64,000 bases of DNA, from contig NZ_CP022189.1 of the NCBI RefSeq assembly GCF_003111685.1, positions 1,070,001-1,134,000 of the forward strand. Direction: 5' to 3'. Source of the stretch: Alloyangia pacifica. Its GTDB lineage: Bacteria; Pseudomonadota; Alphaproteobacteria; Rhodobacterales; Rhodobacteraceae. Positions 49,665 through 58,268 of this stretch are shown here, one piece after another (the first letter of the stretch is position 1; the number at the start of each line of letters is the position of its first letter). The position numbers and the translations under genes were made by a program. The notes below the pieces were generated by a model. That model saw nothing but the letters and a program-made list of their open reading frames with translations. It searched no databases and had not been told where the DNA came from.

Positions 49665-50585
49665 ATGGCGAAAAAGATGGACGAAATCGGAGGTTCAATT
49701 CTCGACCGGGTGCCCGCCTCCGCGCTGACCCTGACGCTGACCCGTTCAGCGATCCGCATGCAGCACTCGAGGCTCTGGCGGATCGAGAAGGAAAACCCGG
49801 TCGAGGACCTGGTGATCGCGCTCGAGGGGCGCGGCGAGTACATCGTGGGCAAGGAGCGCTTCCCGCTGGCGCCGGGCGAGGCGATGCTGTTGCGGCGGGG
49901 CGAAGCCTTCTGCGGCTGGAACGAGGGCGCGGGTCTCTACACCGGGCTGGCGCAGCATTTCACACTCGGCATCTACGGCGACACCGACCTCATCGCGCAG
50001 ATGGACCTGCGGCGGAAGGTGCGGCTGTCACGCTGGGCCGAGCTGGCGCCGCTCATTCGCAGCTACCGACAGAGCGCGCCGCCGAATTCGGTGACGCTGA
50101 TGCAGCACCACCTCTTCATGGTCTTTCTGATCGCCTTCATCGATGATGCCTTCCTGGGCTGGCGGCAGGGCGGGGCTGTGCCGATTGACGGGGCGGCGGC
50201 GATCGATCTGGCGGTGATGAAGGCTGCGGCGCAGATTTCGACCGCACCGCTCGATCCCGAGGTTGCGGCGCGGGCGGTCGAGGCAGCCCCCTACAACGAC
50301 GACTATTTCCATCGCGCCTTCCGCGACCGGCTCGGGCGTACGCCGCGCCAGTACCAGGAGTATTGCCGGATGGAGCGGGCCATGTCGTTGCTCGAGCGCG
50401 GCATGAGCCCGTCGCAGGTTGCCGAGGAAATCGGCTATGCCGACCCTTATTACTTCAGCCGGGCCTTCAAGCGGCAAATGGGCATCAGCCCGCGCGGCCA
50501 CCAGCAAAGGGTGAAGCGCGCGCAGGACGGGCAGGTCATGGGTATGGACGAGGCCGATCAGGCACGGGCCCTGGGGCAGGCATGA
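49665..50585 (+). CDS. AraC-family transcriptional regulator
   Basis: 306 residues. The N-terminal half is a cupin-like sensing domain (EGRGEYIVGKERFPLAPGEAMLLRRGE, about 54-80). The C-terminal pair of helix-turn-helices (about 200-290) ends with the AraC signature VAEEIGYADPYYFSRAFKRQMG. It probably activates the divergent oligogalacturonide operon. The ribosome site is weak, and Met5 is an alternative start. Its stop is nine nt from that of the convergent kdgF. Confidence 0.88.
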   Translation: MAKKMDEIGGSILDRVPASALTLTLTRSAIRMQHSRLWRIEKENPVEDLVIALEGRGEYIVGKERFPLAPGEAMLLRRGEAFCGWNEGAGLYTGLAQHFTLGIYGDTDLIAQMDLRRKVRLSRWAELAPLIRSYRQSAPPNSVTLMQHHLFMVFLIAFIDDAFLGWRQGGAVPIDGAAAIDLAVMKAAAQISTAPLDPEVAARAVEAAPYNDDYFHRAFRDRLGRTPRQYQEYCRMERAMSLLERGMSPSQVAEEIGYADPYYFSRAFKRQMGISPRGHQQRVKRAQDGQVMGMDEADQARALGQA

Positions 50586-50594
50586 GCGCCTGTT

Positions 50595-50903
50595 TCAGAG
50601 GAAATCGTCGCGGCGCGGGGTGAAGCAGTCGATCAGCCGCCCGGCGTCATGGCACTCGCAGCCGTGCTTGGCATTGGAGGGGATGACAAAGCTGTCGCCC
50701 GGCTTCACCTCGAAGCTCTCGTCGCCGAGGAAGAAGGTAAAGCGCCCGCTCTCGCAATAGGTCGACTGCACATGCGGGTGGTGATGCATCGCGCCTTTGG
50801 CTCCGGTCTCGAAGCGGAATGAGACGACCATCAGCTCGGGGCTGTCGGCCAGCACCTGCCGGGCGACGCCGGTGTCGGGAAAGACGACGGGGAAATTGCT
50901 CAT
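50595..50903 (-). CDS. kdgF: KdgF, unsaturated uronate linearising cupin
   Basis: A 102-residue single cupin that converts 4,5-unsaturated galacturonate to linear 5-keto-4-deoxyuronate (DKI). Metal ligands are visible: His40-42, His44 and Gln46 (GAMHHHPHVQ) and a later His in NAKHGCE. The C-terminus CFTPRRDDFL matches the KdgF ending. It fills the step between GH105 release and KduI. It follows the GntR gene by 18 nt. Confidence 0.92.
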   Translation of the reverse strand: MSNFPVVFPDTGVARQVLADSPELMVVSFRFETGAKGAMHHHPHVQSTYCESGRFTFFLGDESFEVKPGDSFVIPSNAKHGCECHDAGRLIDCFTPRRDDFL

Positions 50904-50921
50904 GAGAGCCTCCTGTTGGGC

Positions 50922-51698
50922 CTATTGACCGGACTTGCGCAGCAGGTTGCGGTAGCGTGACTGCGCGCCCTTGAGATGCAGGCGCATGGCCCGCCGTGCG
51001 TCGTCCTCGTCGCCGTCGATGATCGCGCTGACGATGGCCTCGTGCTCGGCGTCGATGGCCTGCAGGTAGGTCGCGGTGGCGGCATCGGTGCCGTCGCTCA
51101 GCGCGTGGCGCGGGATCAGGCTTGCCCCGATCATCGACAGGAAGTCGCGAAAGCGCGGGTTGTTGGTGGCATCGGCGATGGCGAGATGCAGCTCGAAATC
51201 CGCCGGCGCCGTCGGCTCTCCCGATGCGGCCTTGGCACGCAGCGCCGCCAGCGCCTGCAGGATCAGCTCTTCCTGCGCGGGCGAGCGGCGCAGGGCGGCG
51301 AGCCCTGCAGCCTCGACCTCGACGGCGGTGCGCAGTTCGAGCATCTCGATCATCGAGGAAATGCGTACGAAATCGATGTTCTGGAACGGCAGGTCCAGCT
51401 CAGGGCGCTGGTCGAGCACGAAGACCCCGGCGCCCTGCCGCGGCTCCACCAGCCCGTCGTAGCGCAGCGATGCCACCGCCTCGCGCACCACGGTGCGGCT
51501 GACCTCGAACTCCTCGGTCATCTTGGCCTCGCTCGGCAGGCGGCTGCCGGGGGCGTATTGCCCGCTCTCGATCTGCGCCCGCAGGCGGTCACGCACCTGC
51601 TCGACGAGGGTCTTGCCGCTGCCGCGCGAGGGGCGGGCCGTCCTGACTTTCTGCTCGGTCACGTTCTTGGTCTTCTTGTTCCTGGCTTGGTCATACAT
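50922..51698 (-). CDS. GntR-family (FadR/FCD) regulator of the pectin genes
   Basis: 258 residues. A basic N-terminal arm is followed by a winged helix (LPSEAKMTEEFEVSRTVVREAVASLRYDGLV, about 54-84), then an all-helical FCD ligand domain with the metal-binding Asp/His pattern (DFELHLAIADATNN, and HEAI, HLKG). The likely effector is a pathway intermediate such as a keto-deoxyuronate or aldarate. Its own start overlaps a partial TGTATGA site (51689-51698 region), suggesting autoregulation. Co-transcribed with kdgF. Confidence 0.9.
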   Translation of the reverse strand: MYDQARNKKTKNVTEQKVRTARPSRGSGKTLVEQVRDRLRAQIESGQYAPGSRLPSEAKMTEEFEVSRTVVREAVASLRYDGLVEPRQGAGVFVLDQRPELDLPFQNIDFVRISSMIEMLELRTAVEVEAAGLAALRRSPAQEELILQALAALRAKAASGEPTAPADFELHLAIADATNNPRFRDFLSMIGASLIPRHALSDGTDAATATYLQAIDAEHEAIVSAIIDGDEDDARRAMRLHLKGAQSRYRNLLRKSGQ

Positions 51699-51886
51699 AT
51701 AATACAGGTTTCCTCGGGGCTGTCCATGTCCGGTGGCGGGAAGATCGCCGCGCGCTCTCGATCTTCCATCCCATTGGCGAGGCGGCAGGCAGGAGTTTTC
51801 CTGTAGTTATTTCAAGAAGATGGACGGCAGTGCCTAGGCTGGCCATCCGCGAGCAAGGCGGCGCCCGGACATCTGACCGCTTCGCA

Positions 51887-51903
51887 ATGTTGTATGATAA
51901 CAT
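51887..51903 (+). promoter_or_regulatory. GntR-type operator upstream of kduI
   Basis: ATGTTGTATGATAACAT: 5-bp inverted arms ATGTT/AACAT around GTATGAT, the usual form of an FCD-GntR operator. It shares GTTGTATGAT with the sites at 35165-35176 and 49614-49625, and lies 87 nt before kduI and 189 nt before the divergent GntR gene. Confidence 0.65.
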
Positions 51904-51990
51904 CTTGAAGGCGAGGGCCATCCGTGGTTCCTTGGCCGCGACAGCCTGACCGGCCCCGGCCGCGCAGGCAGAGATTCTGGGAGAGAGCAC

Positions 51991-52815
51991 ATGCTGACCG
52001 TCGAAACCCGCCACGCCATCCACCCGACCCAGGCCCGCGACATGTGGACCGAGGAGCTGCGCGAGCACTTCCTTACCCAGGGCATGTTCCGCGAGGGCGA
52101 GATCCGGCTCGTCTACACCCATTACGACCGTTTCGTCATGGGCGGCGCGGTGCCCGGCGCCGGCACGCTGACGCTCGACGTGGTGGACGAGACCCGGACC
52201 CCGAGCTTTCTTGATCGCCGCGAGATGGGCATCGTCAACATCGGCGAGGCGGGCACTGTGGAGGCCGGGGGCGAGACCTACGAGATGGGCCGGGGCGATG
52301 TGCTTTACCTCGGAATGGGCACGGGGGTGGTGTCCTTCTCCGGCGCGGGGCGCTTCTACATCACGTCCTGCCCGGCGCATAAGAGCTACCCGTCGAAGCT
52401 GATCACCCTGGCCGATTGCGTCGAGGTGACCATGGGCGCGCCAGAGACCTCGAACAAGCGCACCATCAAGCAGTTCATCCATCCGCAGGTGATGGAGAGC
52501 TGCCAGCTGATCCTCGGCTATACCTCGCTGGAGGAAGGCTCGGTCTGGAACACCATCCCCAGCCACATCCATGACCGCCGTATGGAGGCATATCTCTACT
52601 GGGGCATGGACGAGGAGAGCCGCGTGCTGCATCTGATGGGCGAGCCCGACGAGACCCGGCACCTCTTCGTCGCCAACGAGGAAGGCGTCGTCAGCCCGAG
52701 TTGGTCGATCCACTCCGGCGCGGGCATCGGCAAGTATACCTTCATCTGGGCGATGGCTGGCGACAACGTCGATTACACCGACATGGACTTCATCCAGCCC
52801 AAGGACCTGCGCTGA
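51991..52815 (+). CDS. kduI: 5-dehydro-4-deoxy-D-glucuronate isomerase
   Basis: Isomerises DKI to 2,5-diketo-3-deoxygluconate. 274 residues, two cupin-like halves. Zinc site in PSHIHDRRMEAY (His, His and Glu), with a further His near LHLMGEP/ETRHLF. GGGAGAGA precedes the ATG. Overlaps kduD by one nt (TGATG). Confidence 0.95.
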   Translation: MLTVETRHAIHPTQARDMWTEELREHFLTQGMFREGEIRLVYTHYDRFVMGGAVPGAGTLTLDVVDETRTPSFLDRREMGIVNIGEAGTVEAGGETYEMGRGDVLYLGMGTGVVSFSGAGRFYITSCPAHKSYPSKLITLADCVEVTMGAPETSNKRTIKQFIHPQVMESCQLILGYTSLEEGSVWNTIPSHIHDRRMEAYLYWGMDEESRVLHLMGEPDETRHLFVANEEGVVSPSWSIHSGAGIGKYTFIWAMAGDNVDYTDMDFIQPKDLR

Positions 52816-53558
52816 TGTCCGGGCTCTTCTCGCTCGAGGGAAAGCGCGCGCTTGTCACAGGTGCCAACACCGGCATCGGCCAGGCCATCGCCGTGGCGCT
52901 TGCCGGGCAGGGGGCCTCGGTCACCTGCGCCGGGCGCCGCGCCTGCGACGAGACGGTGGGGATCATCGAGGCGGCGGGCGGCAAGGCGGAGAGCCTGCTG
53001 CTCGATTTCGCCGACCCGATGGCGGCCAAGGAGGTGTTCAAGGGCGCGGGCTATTCGCTGCTGGTCAACAATGCGGGGATCATCCGGCGCGCCGACAGCA
53101 TCGAGTATTCCGAGGAAGACTGGGACGCGGTGACCGACGTCAACATGAAGGCGCTCTTCTTCACCTGCCAGGCGTTCGGCCGCGAGCTGATCGCGACAGG
53201 ACAGGAGGGCGCAGTGGTCAACATCGCCTCGCTGCTGTCCTTCCAAGGCGGCATCCGGGTGCCAGCCTACACCGCGTCCAAACATGGCGTGGCGGGGATC
53301 ACCAAGATCCTCGCCAATGAATGGGCCCCGCATGGCATCACCGTCAATGCCATCGCCCCGGGCTATATCGCCACCAACAACACCGAGGCGCTGCGCGCGG
53401 ATGCGGAACGCTCCAAGGCCATTCTCGAGCGCATCCCCGCCGGGCGCTGGGGCGATCCAGAGGACATCGGCGGCACCGCCGCTTACCTCTGCTCCCGCGC
53501 GGCGCGCTACGTGACGGGCGCGGTGCTCAACGTCGACGGCGGCTGGCTCGCGCGCTGA
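52815..53558 (+). CDS. kduD: 2-dehydro-3-deoxy-D-gluconate 5-dehydrogenase
   Basis: NAD(H)-dependent SDR that reduces 2,5-diketo-3-deoxygluconate to KDG. 247 residues: TGANTGIG (nucleotide loop), NNAGI, Ser in NIASLLS, and YTASK (Tyr/Lys catalytic pair near 152-156). KDG kinase and aldolase, the next steps, are not in the window. Confidence 0.95.
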   Translation: MSGLFSLEGKRALVTGANTGIGQAIAVALAGQGASVTCAGRRACDETVGIIEAAGGKAESLLLDFADPMAAKEVFKGAGYSLLVNNAGIIRRADSIEYSEEDWDAVTDVNMKALFFTCQAFGRELIATGQEGAVVNIASLLSFQGGIRVPAYTASKHGVAGITKILANEWAPHGITVNAIAPGYIATNNTEALRADAERSKAILERIPAGRWGDPEDIGGTAAYLCSRAARYVTGAVLNVDGGWLAR

Positions 53559-53589
53559 GGCCGGGCTCCGGCGGGCGTATTTGGAAAGA

Positions 53590-53618
53590 GAAGGGGGAGG
53601 GCATCGCTCTCCCCTTCG
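53590..53618 (+). terminator. terminator-like hairpin after kduD
   Basis: GAAGGGGGAGGGC pairs with GCTCTCCCCTTC with one or two bulged G residues around ATC, 32 nt past the stop. Moderate stem, no T-run. Confidence 0.4.
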
Positions 53619-53645
53619 GCGTTTGCGCCCGCCCTGTCTTTTGGG

Positions 53646-53663
53646 TCCAAATATCCCGGGGGA
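53646..53663 (-). repeat. short intergenic repeat, copy 2 (inverted)
   Basis: TCCAAATATCCCGGGGGA, close to the inverse of the element at 18735-18757. A partial third copy with GTATTTGGAAAGAG lies at 53577-53590. All sit outside genes. Confidence 0.4.
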
Positions 53664-53720
53664 GAGCCGCGCAGTGGCATGGGCGGAGCCCCCTTTTGCC
53701 CGACGGGACGCCTAGTCCGC

Positions 53721-55679
53721 CTAGTCGGCCGAGGGCGGCGGCATCAGGTCCATCTCCTCGCCGGTCAGCTCGCGGCGCATCATCTGCAGCGTCATATTGT
53801 CGGGGGTCTTCTCCAGCGCCTCGTTCAGCAGCGCACGGCCTCGGGTCTCGTCGCCCGAGGCAAAGGCGATGCGGACCTGCATGATCCAGGCGTCAGAGAG
53901 CTGCGGGTCGAGCCGGGTCGCCTCGGCAAAGGCATTGGCGGCGGCGGGCAGGTTGCGCATCACCAGGGCCATGCCGCCCATCTGCAAGTGGGTTTCCGGG
54001 AAATCGAGACGGCTGGCCATCGAGGCCTGCCATTCGTCAAAGGCGCCGCGCAGCGCCTGTTCGTAGCGGTCGGGCATATGGGCAATCTGCGCGTCGAGCA
54101 TCGATTGCGCCGCGGCCATGCGCACCGAGCGCGAGGGGTCCGAGAGCGATTGCATGATCCGCGGCGCGCGCTCCATGGCCTGGGCGGAGCGCTGCAGCCG
54201 GACGGCGGCGCTGCGCACCAGCGGGTCAGGGTCCCTGAGCAGCGACTCCAGCGCCGCGGCCTCGGCGGGATCGCCCGCCTGCTCGAGCAGGTAGATCGCC
54301 GTGGCGCGCACGATGCCGGCCATGTCGCTGTCCTGCGAGAGGCTGCGCAGCTCGGGCGCGGCGCGGGCGGGGTCGCGGCGGCCATGGGCGAGCACCTCGC
54401 CGAAATGCGGGCCGCGGTGGGTGCTTTCGGGGAACCACTCCTCGAGCTTGGCGGCGGCCCATTCGGGGCTCTGGTCCTCGTGGCAGGTGGTGCAGGCATC
54501 GGGGGCGCCGGTCTCGGCGTTCAGATCGGGGCGCGGGATGCGGAAGGAATGGTCCGCCCGCCAGTCGTTGCCCATGTAGACGCGCTCGACCATGTGGCAG
54601 TTCTTGCACTCCGCGCCCGCCGAGCCCTCGGGATGGTGCGTGTGCTCGGGTCCGTCGAAGACCTTGAGCGGCAGCGAGGGGAACTCGGGGTTGCCCGCCG
54701 GGCTGTGGCACTGGGCGCAGACGGCATTGCCCTCGGCGATCAGCTCGGCCTCATGCGGCAGGTGGCAGTTCGAGCAGCTGACCCCCTTGGCATACATCTT
54801 CGACTGCAGGAAGGAGCCATAGACGTAGACCTCGTCGAGGATCTGCCCGTCGGCCTCATAGGCGCCCTCGCGGAGCAGCGAAAGATTGTAGGTGTCGTGG
54901 TAGGGCGTGCCGGGCACCGGGTTGCCGTCGAGATAGGGCTCGCGCCGGGAATGACACGAGGCGCACTGTTCGATCATCTGCGCGGGCTGCGACATGTCGA
55001 CAGTGAACCCATGTGCGGGGGGCGGCGCCTCCTGCGTGGTCTCGTAGGTTTCCGCCCAGTTCACATGTGCCGAACCGGGGCCGTGGCAGGCCTCGCAGCC
55101 GACGCCGATCTCGACCTGCGTCGAGGCGAAACTGCGGGCCTGCGGGTCGTAATTGGCCTCGAAGCCCGTCGCATGGCAGGCGGCACAGCGGCTGTTCCAG
55201 GTTTTGTAGGGGCCGGTCCAGTGCAGCCCGTCGCCCGGGGCGTAGTTCTGCTGCGGGTAGAGGTGGAACCAACCGCCCTTTTCGGTGTCCCAGACCACGT
55301 CGAAACTCTGCAGGCGGCCCGGCTCGGTCTCGAGGATGTATTGCTGCAGCGGCTCGACACCGATCACCGAATGCACGTCGTATTCGGTGGTCACCCCGTC
55401 GCGCTCGGTGACGCTGACATGGGGCGTGCCGTCCGCCTTGAGACTGAAGCGCGCCTGCATGTCGCCGAGCGTGAACTGGGTGCCGTCGAAATTCGCGCGG
55501 ATGGTGTCCGCGGTCGGTTCGGTCCAGGCGAGCGCATGGTGCGAGCCCTCCCAAGCTGCCCCGGCGGCCTCGTGGCAGGTGATGCAGCGCTCGGAGCCGA
55601 GGTAGTCCTGGGCGAGAGAGGACGACGCGCCCAGGGCCAGCGCGAGAGCCATCAGAAGGCGAGCGAGTCGGTGCAGCAT
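53721..55679 (-). CDS. octaheme c-type cytochrome fused to HEAT and TPR repeats
   Basis: 652 residues with a Sec signal peptide (MLHRLARLLMALALALGASSSLAQD). Eight CxxCH haem sites are visible: CITCH, CAACH, CEACH, CASCH, CSNCH, CAQCH, CKNCH and CTTCH, all in the first 400 residues. The next 120 residues form HEAT-like repeats (IVRATAIYLLEQ, LVRSAAVRLQ, SVRMAAAQSM), and the last 100 are TPR-like (AANAFAEATRLDPQLSDAW). Periplasmic electron-transfer or oxidoreductase protein of the cytochrome c554-like type; redox partner and substrate are unknown. No quinol dehydrogenase or terminal reductase is adjacent. Confidence 0.85.
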   Translation of the reverse strand: MLHRLARLLMALALALGASSSLAQDYLGSERCITCHEAAGAAWEGSHHALAWTEPTADTIRANFDGTQFTLGDMQARFSLKADGTPHVSVTERDGVTTEYDVHSVIGVEPLQQYILETEPGRLQSFDVVWDTEKGGWFHLYPQQNYAPGDGLHWTGPYKTWNSRCAACHATGFEANYDPQARSFASTQVEIGVGCEACHGPGSAHVNWAETYETTQEAPPPAHGFTVDMSQPAQMIEQCASCHSRREPYLDGNPVPGTPYHDTYNLSLLREGAYEADGQILDEVYVYGSFLQSKMYAKGVSCSNCHLPHEAELIAEGNAVCAQCHSPAGNPEFPSLPLKVFDGPEHTHHPEGSAGAECKNCHMVERVYMGNDWRADHSFRIPRPDLNAETGAPDACTTCHEDQSPEWAAAKLEEWFPESTHRGPHFGEVLAHGRRDPARAAPELRSLSQDSDMAGIVRATAIYLLEQAGDPAEAAALESLLRDPDPLVRSAAVRLQRSAQAMERAPRIMQSLSDPSRSVRMAAAQSMLDAQIAHMPDRYEQALRGAFDEWQASMASRLDFPETHLQMGGMALVMRNLPAAANAFAEATRLDPQLSDAWIMQVRIAFASGDETRGRALLNEALEKTPDNMTLQMMRRELTGEEMDLMPPPSAD

Positions 55680-55806
55680 GCAATTGGATCCGGAGTAAAA
55701 ATTTAAGGCGGAAAAACGACTTGGCGCGCGCGGGCACGTCAGGCCCGATCCTTTCCGAGGGAGGTCGCTGCGTCAACCCTCGGCGAGGGCCTCACGGCGG
55801 CGTGGG

Positions 55807-56427
55807 TCAGTCGAGGCTGATCAGGAGCTGCCAGTCGCCGCCTGCGCCGCTGCGGTCGGCGAGGCGGATCAGAAGGTCCCCGCCCTCGGGCAGGACCAAG
55901 GTGATCGGGGCTGCGGCGTCGCCGCGGGCGAGCAGCGTGGCGGGACGCACGAAGGCGGCAAAGCCGATGTTGCCGGGCGCTTCGAGCGAGAGCGTCACCG
56001 CCTGGTCCGCTGGCGCGCTGGTGATCAGATCGAGAATGCCGCCCGCGGCCATGGTGCCGTAGGTGAGACCGCCGCGAAATTCGAGCTGCGCGGTTTCGGT
56101 CGCGGGCACGGCGGGGCTGCTCAGCGCCGCCGGGTCAGCCCCGGCGAAGGGCGCGAGATAACCCGCCGCGACCCAGCCTGCGTGGGCGCCGTCGAGGCTC
56201 TGCAGCTGGCACCAGGGTTGGGGGTCCTCGACGCACCCGAGGTTGCGCAGGAGCGCGCCGGGGTCGAGCTCGGTGATCACCGGCGCCTCGGTCGAGGGGG
56301 CGCCGCGCATCCGCAGGCTGCCGTCGCTGGTGACATAGACGAAGGCACTCTGCGGCGGCGGGGTGGACTGTGCCTGCAGCGGCGCGGCCAGTGGCAGGAC
56401 GACAAGCAGGGCGCGGGGGAGGCTCAT
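55807..56427 (-). CDS. exported SH3-like domain protein
   Basis: 206 residues with a signal peptide (MSLPRALLVVLPLAAPLQAQ). Residues about 28-90 resemble a bacterial SH3 module (DGSLRMRGAPSTEAPVITELDPG ... WCQL...AGWVAAGYL), a fold that commonly binds peptidoglycan peptides. The C-terminal 100 residues look like a beta-sandwich. Its start overlaps the end of the L,D-transpeptidase gene (ATGA), so both probably work on the cell wall. Confidence 0.75.
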   Translation of the reverse strand: MSLPRALLVVLPLAAPLQAQSTPPPQSAFVYVTSDGSLRMRGAPSTEAPVITELDPGALLRNLGCVEDPQPWCQLQSLDGAHAGWVAAGYLAPFAGADPAALSSPAVPATETAQLEFRGGLTYGTMAAGGILDLITSAPADQAVTLSLEAPGNIGFAAFVRPATLLARGDAAAPITLVLPEGGDLLIRLADRSGAGGDWQLLISLD

Positions 56428-57449
56428 GGTCGTGGGGCTTCCTCTGGGTCCGGCGAGCGCAGCAGCCCGCTCTGCATAATGACGAAGCCGCGCTCAGAGC
56501 GGCGGTCGGGGGTGGCGGCGATGTCGGAGATCACCAGCGTTAGGCCGGGGTGGGCATAGCTCAGCAATCGCTCGCGGGTGACCGAGGTCAGCACGAGCCG
56601 ATCAAGAATGCTCGTTTCCGGCTGCAGTGGGCGCTCCGGGTCGGGCTGGTGGGTGACGCCGAGCCAACGCAGCCGGCCCTGCTCGGCGGCGCTCAATACC
56701 AGCACGTGCTCGCCAAGCGGTCGCTCGTCCTCGAGCAGGAAGCTCTCGGTCAGCACCTCGCGTCCGTCGCGCAGAAGGGTGATGCGCCGGTCGGGCGAGG
56801 TGACCAGTGCGGTGGTGATCGGGTAGGGATCAGACGGGTCCCACTCCTCTGGCCAATCCGCAGGGCGGCGGCGCACCTCGAGCTCGCGCACCGCGCTGTC
56901 GAGCTCGGCCTCGCTCAGTCGCGCCAGCACGAAGCCGGGGTGGATCAGCTCCCACGGATCGCTGCTGTGGCCCGAGACGATGACCGGCGTGCCGAGATGG
57001 GTGATCTCGAAAAGCCGCCTCGAGAAGTCTTCCGGCAGGCGCACGCAGCCATGCGAGGCCGGGTAGCCCGGCAGGTTGCCTGCATGCAGCGCGATACCGT
57101 CCCAGGTGAGCCGCTGCATGTTGGGCATGGGCGCGTCATTGTAGAGCGAGGAGCGGTGGTCGACATCCTTTTGCAGGATGGTGAAGACGCCGGTCGGGGT
57201 TTCGTGCCCCTGCATGCCCGAGGTGCAGGTCGACACGGCGATGCGCAGCCCGTTGCGATAGACGTGTACCCGCTGCTCGGGCAGCGAGACGATCACCGCC
57301 ACCGGGCCTCGCGGGGCGCGTTCGGGGTGCCAGGTGAACTCGCCGGGAAGCATGCGGTCGATCGCCAGCGGCAGCTCCTGCGCCCGGGCCGCAGGGGCGA
57401 GCGCAAGCGCCGCGCCCCCGGCGCGCAGCAGGCTGCGGCGGGTCAGCAT
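56424..57449 (-). CDS. L,D-transpeptidase (YkuD domain)
   Basis: 341 residues. Signal peptide with a twin-Arg start (TRRSLLRAGGAALALAPAARAQ), possibly Tat-exported. The YkuD domain spans about 48-160, with His122 (LHAGN) and the catalytic motif SHGCVRLP (His133, Cys135). It makes or edits 3-3 peptidoglycan cross-links, or anchors proteins. A further 180 residues of unknown fold follow and are longer than in most family members. Coupled to the SH3-like protein. Confidence 0.9.
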   Translation of the reverse strand: MLTRRSLLRAGGAALALAPAARAQELPLAIDRMLPGEFTWHPERAPRGPVAVIVSLPEQRVHVYRNGLRIAVSTCTSGMQGHETPTGVFTILQKDVDHRSSLYNDAPMPNMQRLTWDGIALHAGNLPGYPASHGCVRLPEDFSRRLFEITHLGTPVIVSGHSSDPWELIHPGFVLARLSEAELDSAVRELEVRRRPADWPEEWDPSDPYPITTALVTSPDRRITLLRDGREVLTESFLLEDERPLGEHVLVLSAAEQGRLRWLGVTHQPDPERPLQPETSILDRLVLTSVTRERLLSYAHPGLTLVISDIAATPDRRSERGFVIMQSGLLRSPDPEEAPRP

Positions 57450-57542
57450 GGGGGAACTCGGCGGGGCGTCGGAGGAGGCGGGGAGGGCGTCGGGCGGTAT
57501 GACATCAATCGGCTGGGGACTCGTAGGGGGCGGATGGGGGTG

Positions 57543-57809
57543 TCAGCGGGATCGGGAGAGCCCGCGGCGCAGCAGCGCCACGAGCAGGATGTTGAGAAGC
57601 GGCGCAAGGGCCGCGAGCCAGGGCCAGGACGTCTCGGGGAAGACATCGATCATCCGGTTCCATGGCAAGCCGAGCGGAATGAGGAAGACGCCGGCGAGCG
57701 GGTCCTTCGGGGTTCCGAAGAGGCCGAACTGGCCGAGCAGGTAGCCCCCGAGGGCCACCACGTACGCCAGCACCAGGGCCCAGAAGAGACCGCTCGTTAG
57801 CGCCCGCAT
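57543..57809 (-). CDS. small two-helix membrane protein
   Basis: 88 residues, two hydrophobic helices (about 8-28 and 60-80) with a loop containing GTPKDPLAG and a basic C-terminus (RRGLSRSR). No family recognised. Lies 93 nt upstream of the L,D-transpeptidase on the same strand. Confidence 0.6.
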   Translation of the reverse strand: MRALTSGLFWALVLAYVVALGGYLLGQFGLFGTPKDPLAGVFLIPLGLPWNRMIDVFPETSWPWLAALAPLLNILLVALLRRGLSRSR

Positions 57810-57850
57810 CGCTCAGTTCTCCGGCTGCGATTGTCTCGGCTGGCGCCGGG

Positions 57851-58162
57851 TCAGCCCTCGGTCATATGTGGTTCGGCCATGATCTCGCCGGTCGTGCCAT
57901 CGGGGTAGGCGATGCAGTCCCAATGCGTGCGGTCGTCGCCGACGCGGGCCTTCACCATGGTGCCGGTCTCGGAGCTCTCGGAGCTGATCAGCGCGATGTC
58001 CGTGGTTCCGGCAGCCTTGGCAATGTCGCGCAGGCAGGCGGACTCGGCCTCGGTGGCCGGGCGCATGCCAGCCGTAGGCTCTTCCGAGCCGCCGCAGGCG
58101 CCGAGCGCCGCGAGAACGGCAAGACCGAAGGTGGCCCTGGCAAATCTGTCGAGGTTGATCAT
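57851..58162 (-). CDS. small lipoprotein
   Basis: 103 residues from the ATG at 58162. Lipoprotein signal: AVLAALGACGG, lipobox LGAC. The mature domain has a conserved-looking KARVGDDRTHWDCIAYPDGTTGEIM ending and three cysteines in all. Unknown function. It is separated by 41 nt from the small membrane protein gene. Confidence 0.65.
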   Translation of the reverse strand: MINLDRFARATFGLAVLAALGACGGSEEPTAGMRPATEAESACLRDIAKAAGTTDIALISSESSETGTMVKARVGDDRTHWDCIAYPDGTTGEIMAEPHMTEG

Positions 58163-58268
58163 TTCGGTCAGTCTCCCATTGTGTCGAAGAACCCGCCTCT
58201 GCCGCCAAGGCCGAGGCTTGGGCGTGCTGCCCTCCCGCCCGCGCACGGCGGGCGGGAGACCTCTGGTC

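Noticed and set aside
51868..51898. A full -35/-10 promoter around the kduI operator
   Set aside because: TATGAT is a fair -10, but the only -35-like hexamers upstream are at wrong spacing (14-15 bp), so I list the operator only.
53679..55706. 675-residue frame antisense to the octaheme cytochrome gene
   Set aside because: The minus-strand frame has a signal peptide and eight CxxCH motifs, so the plus-strand frame is a shadow.
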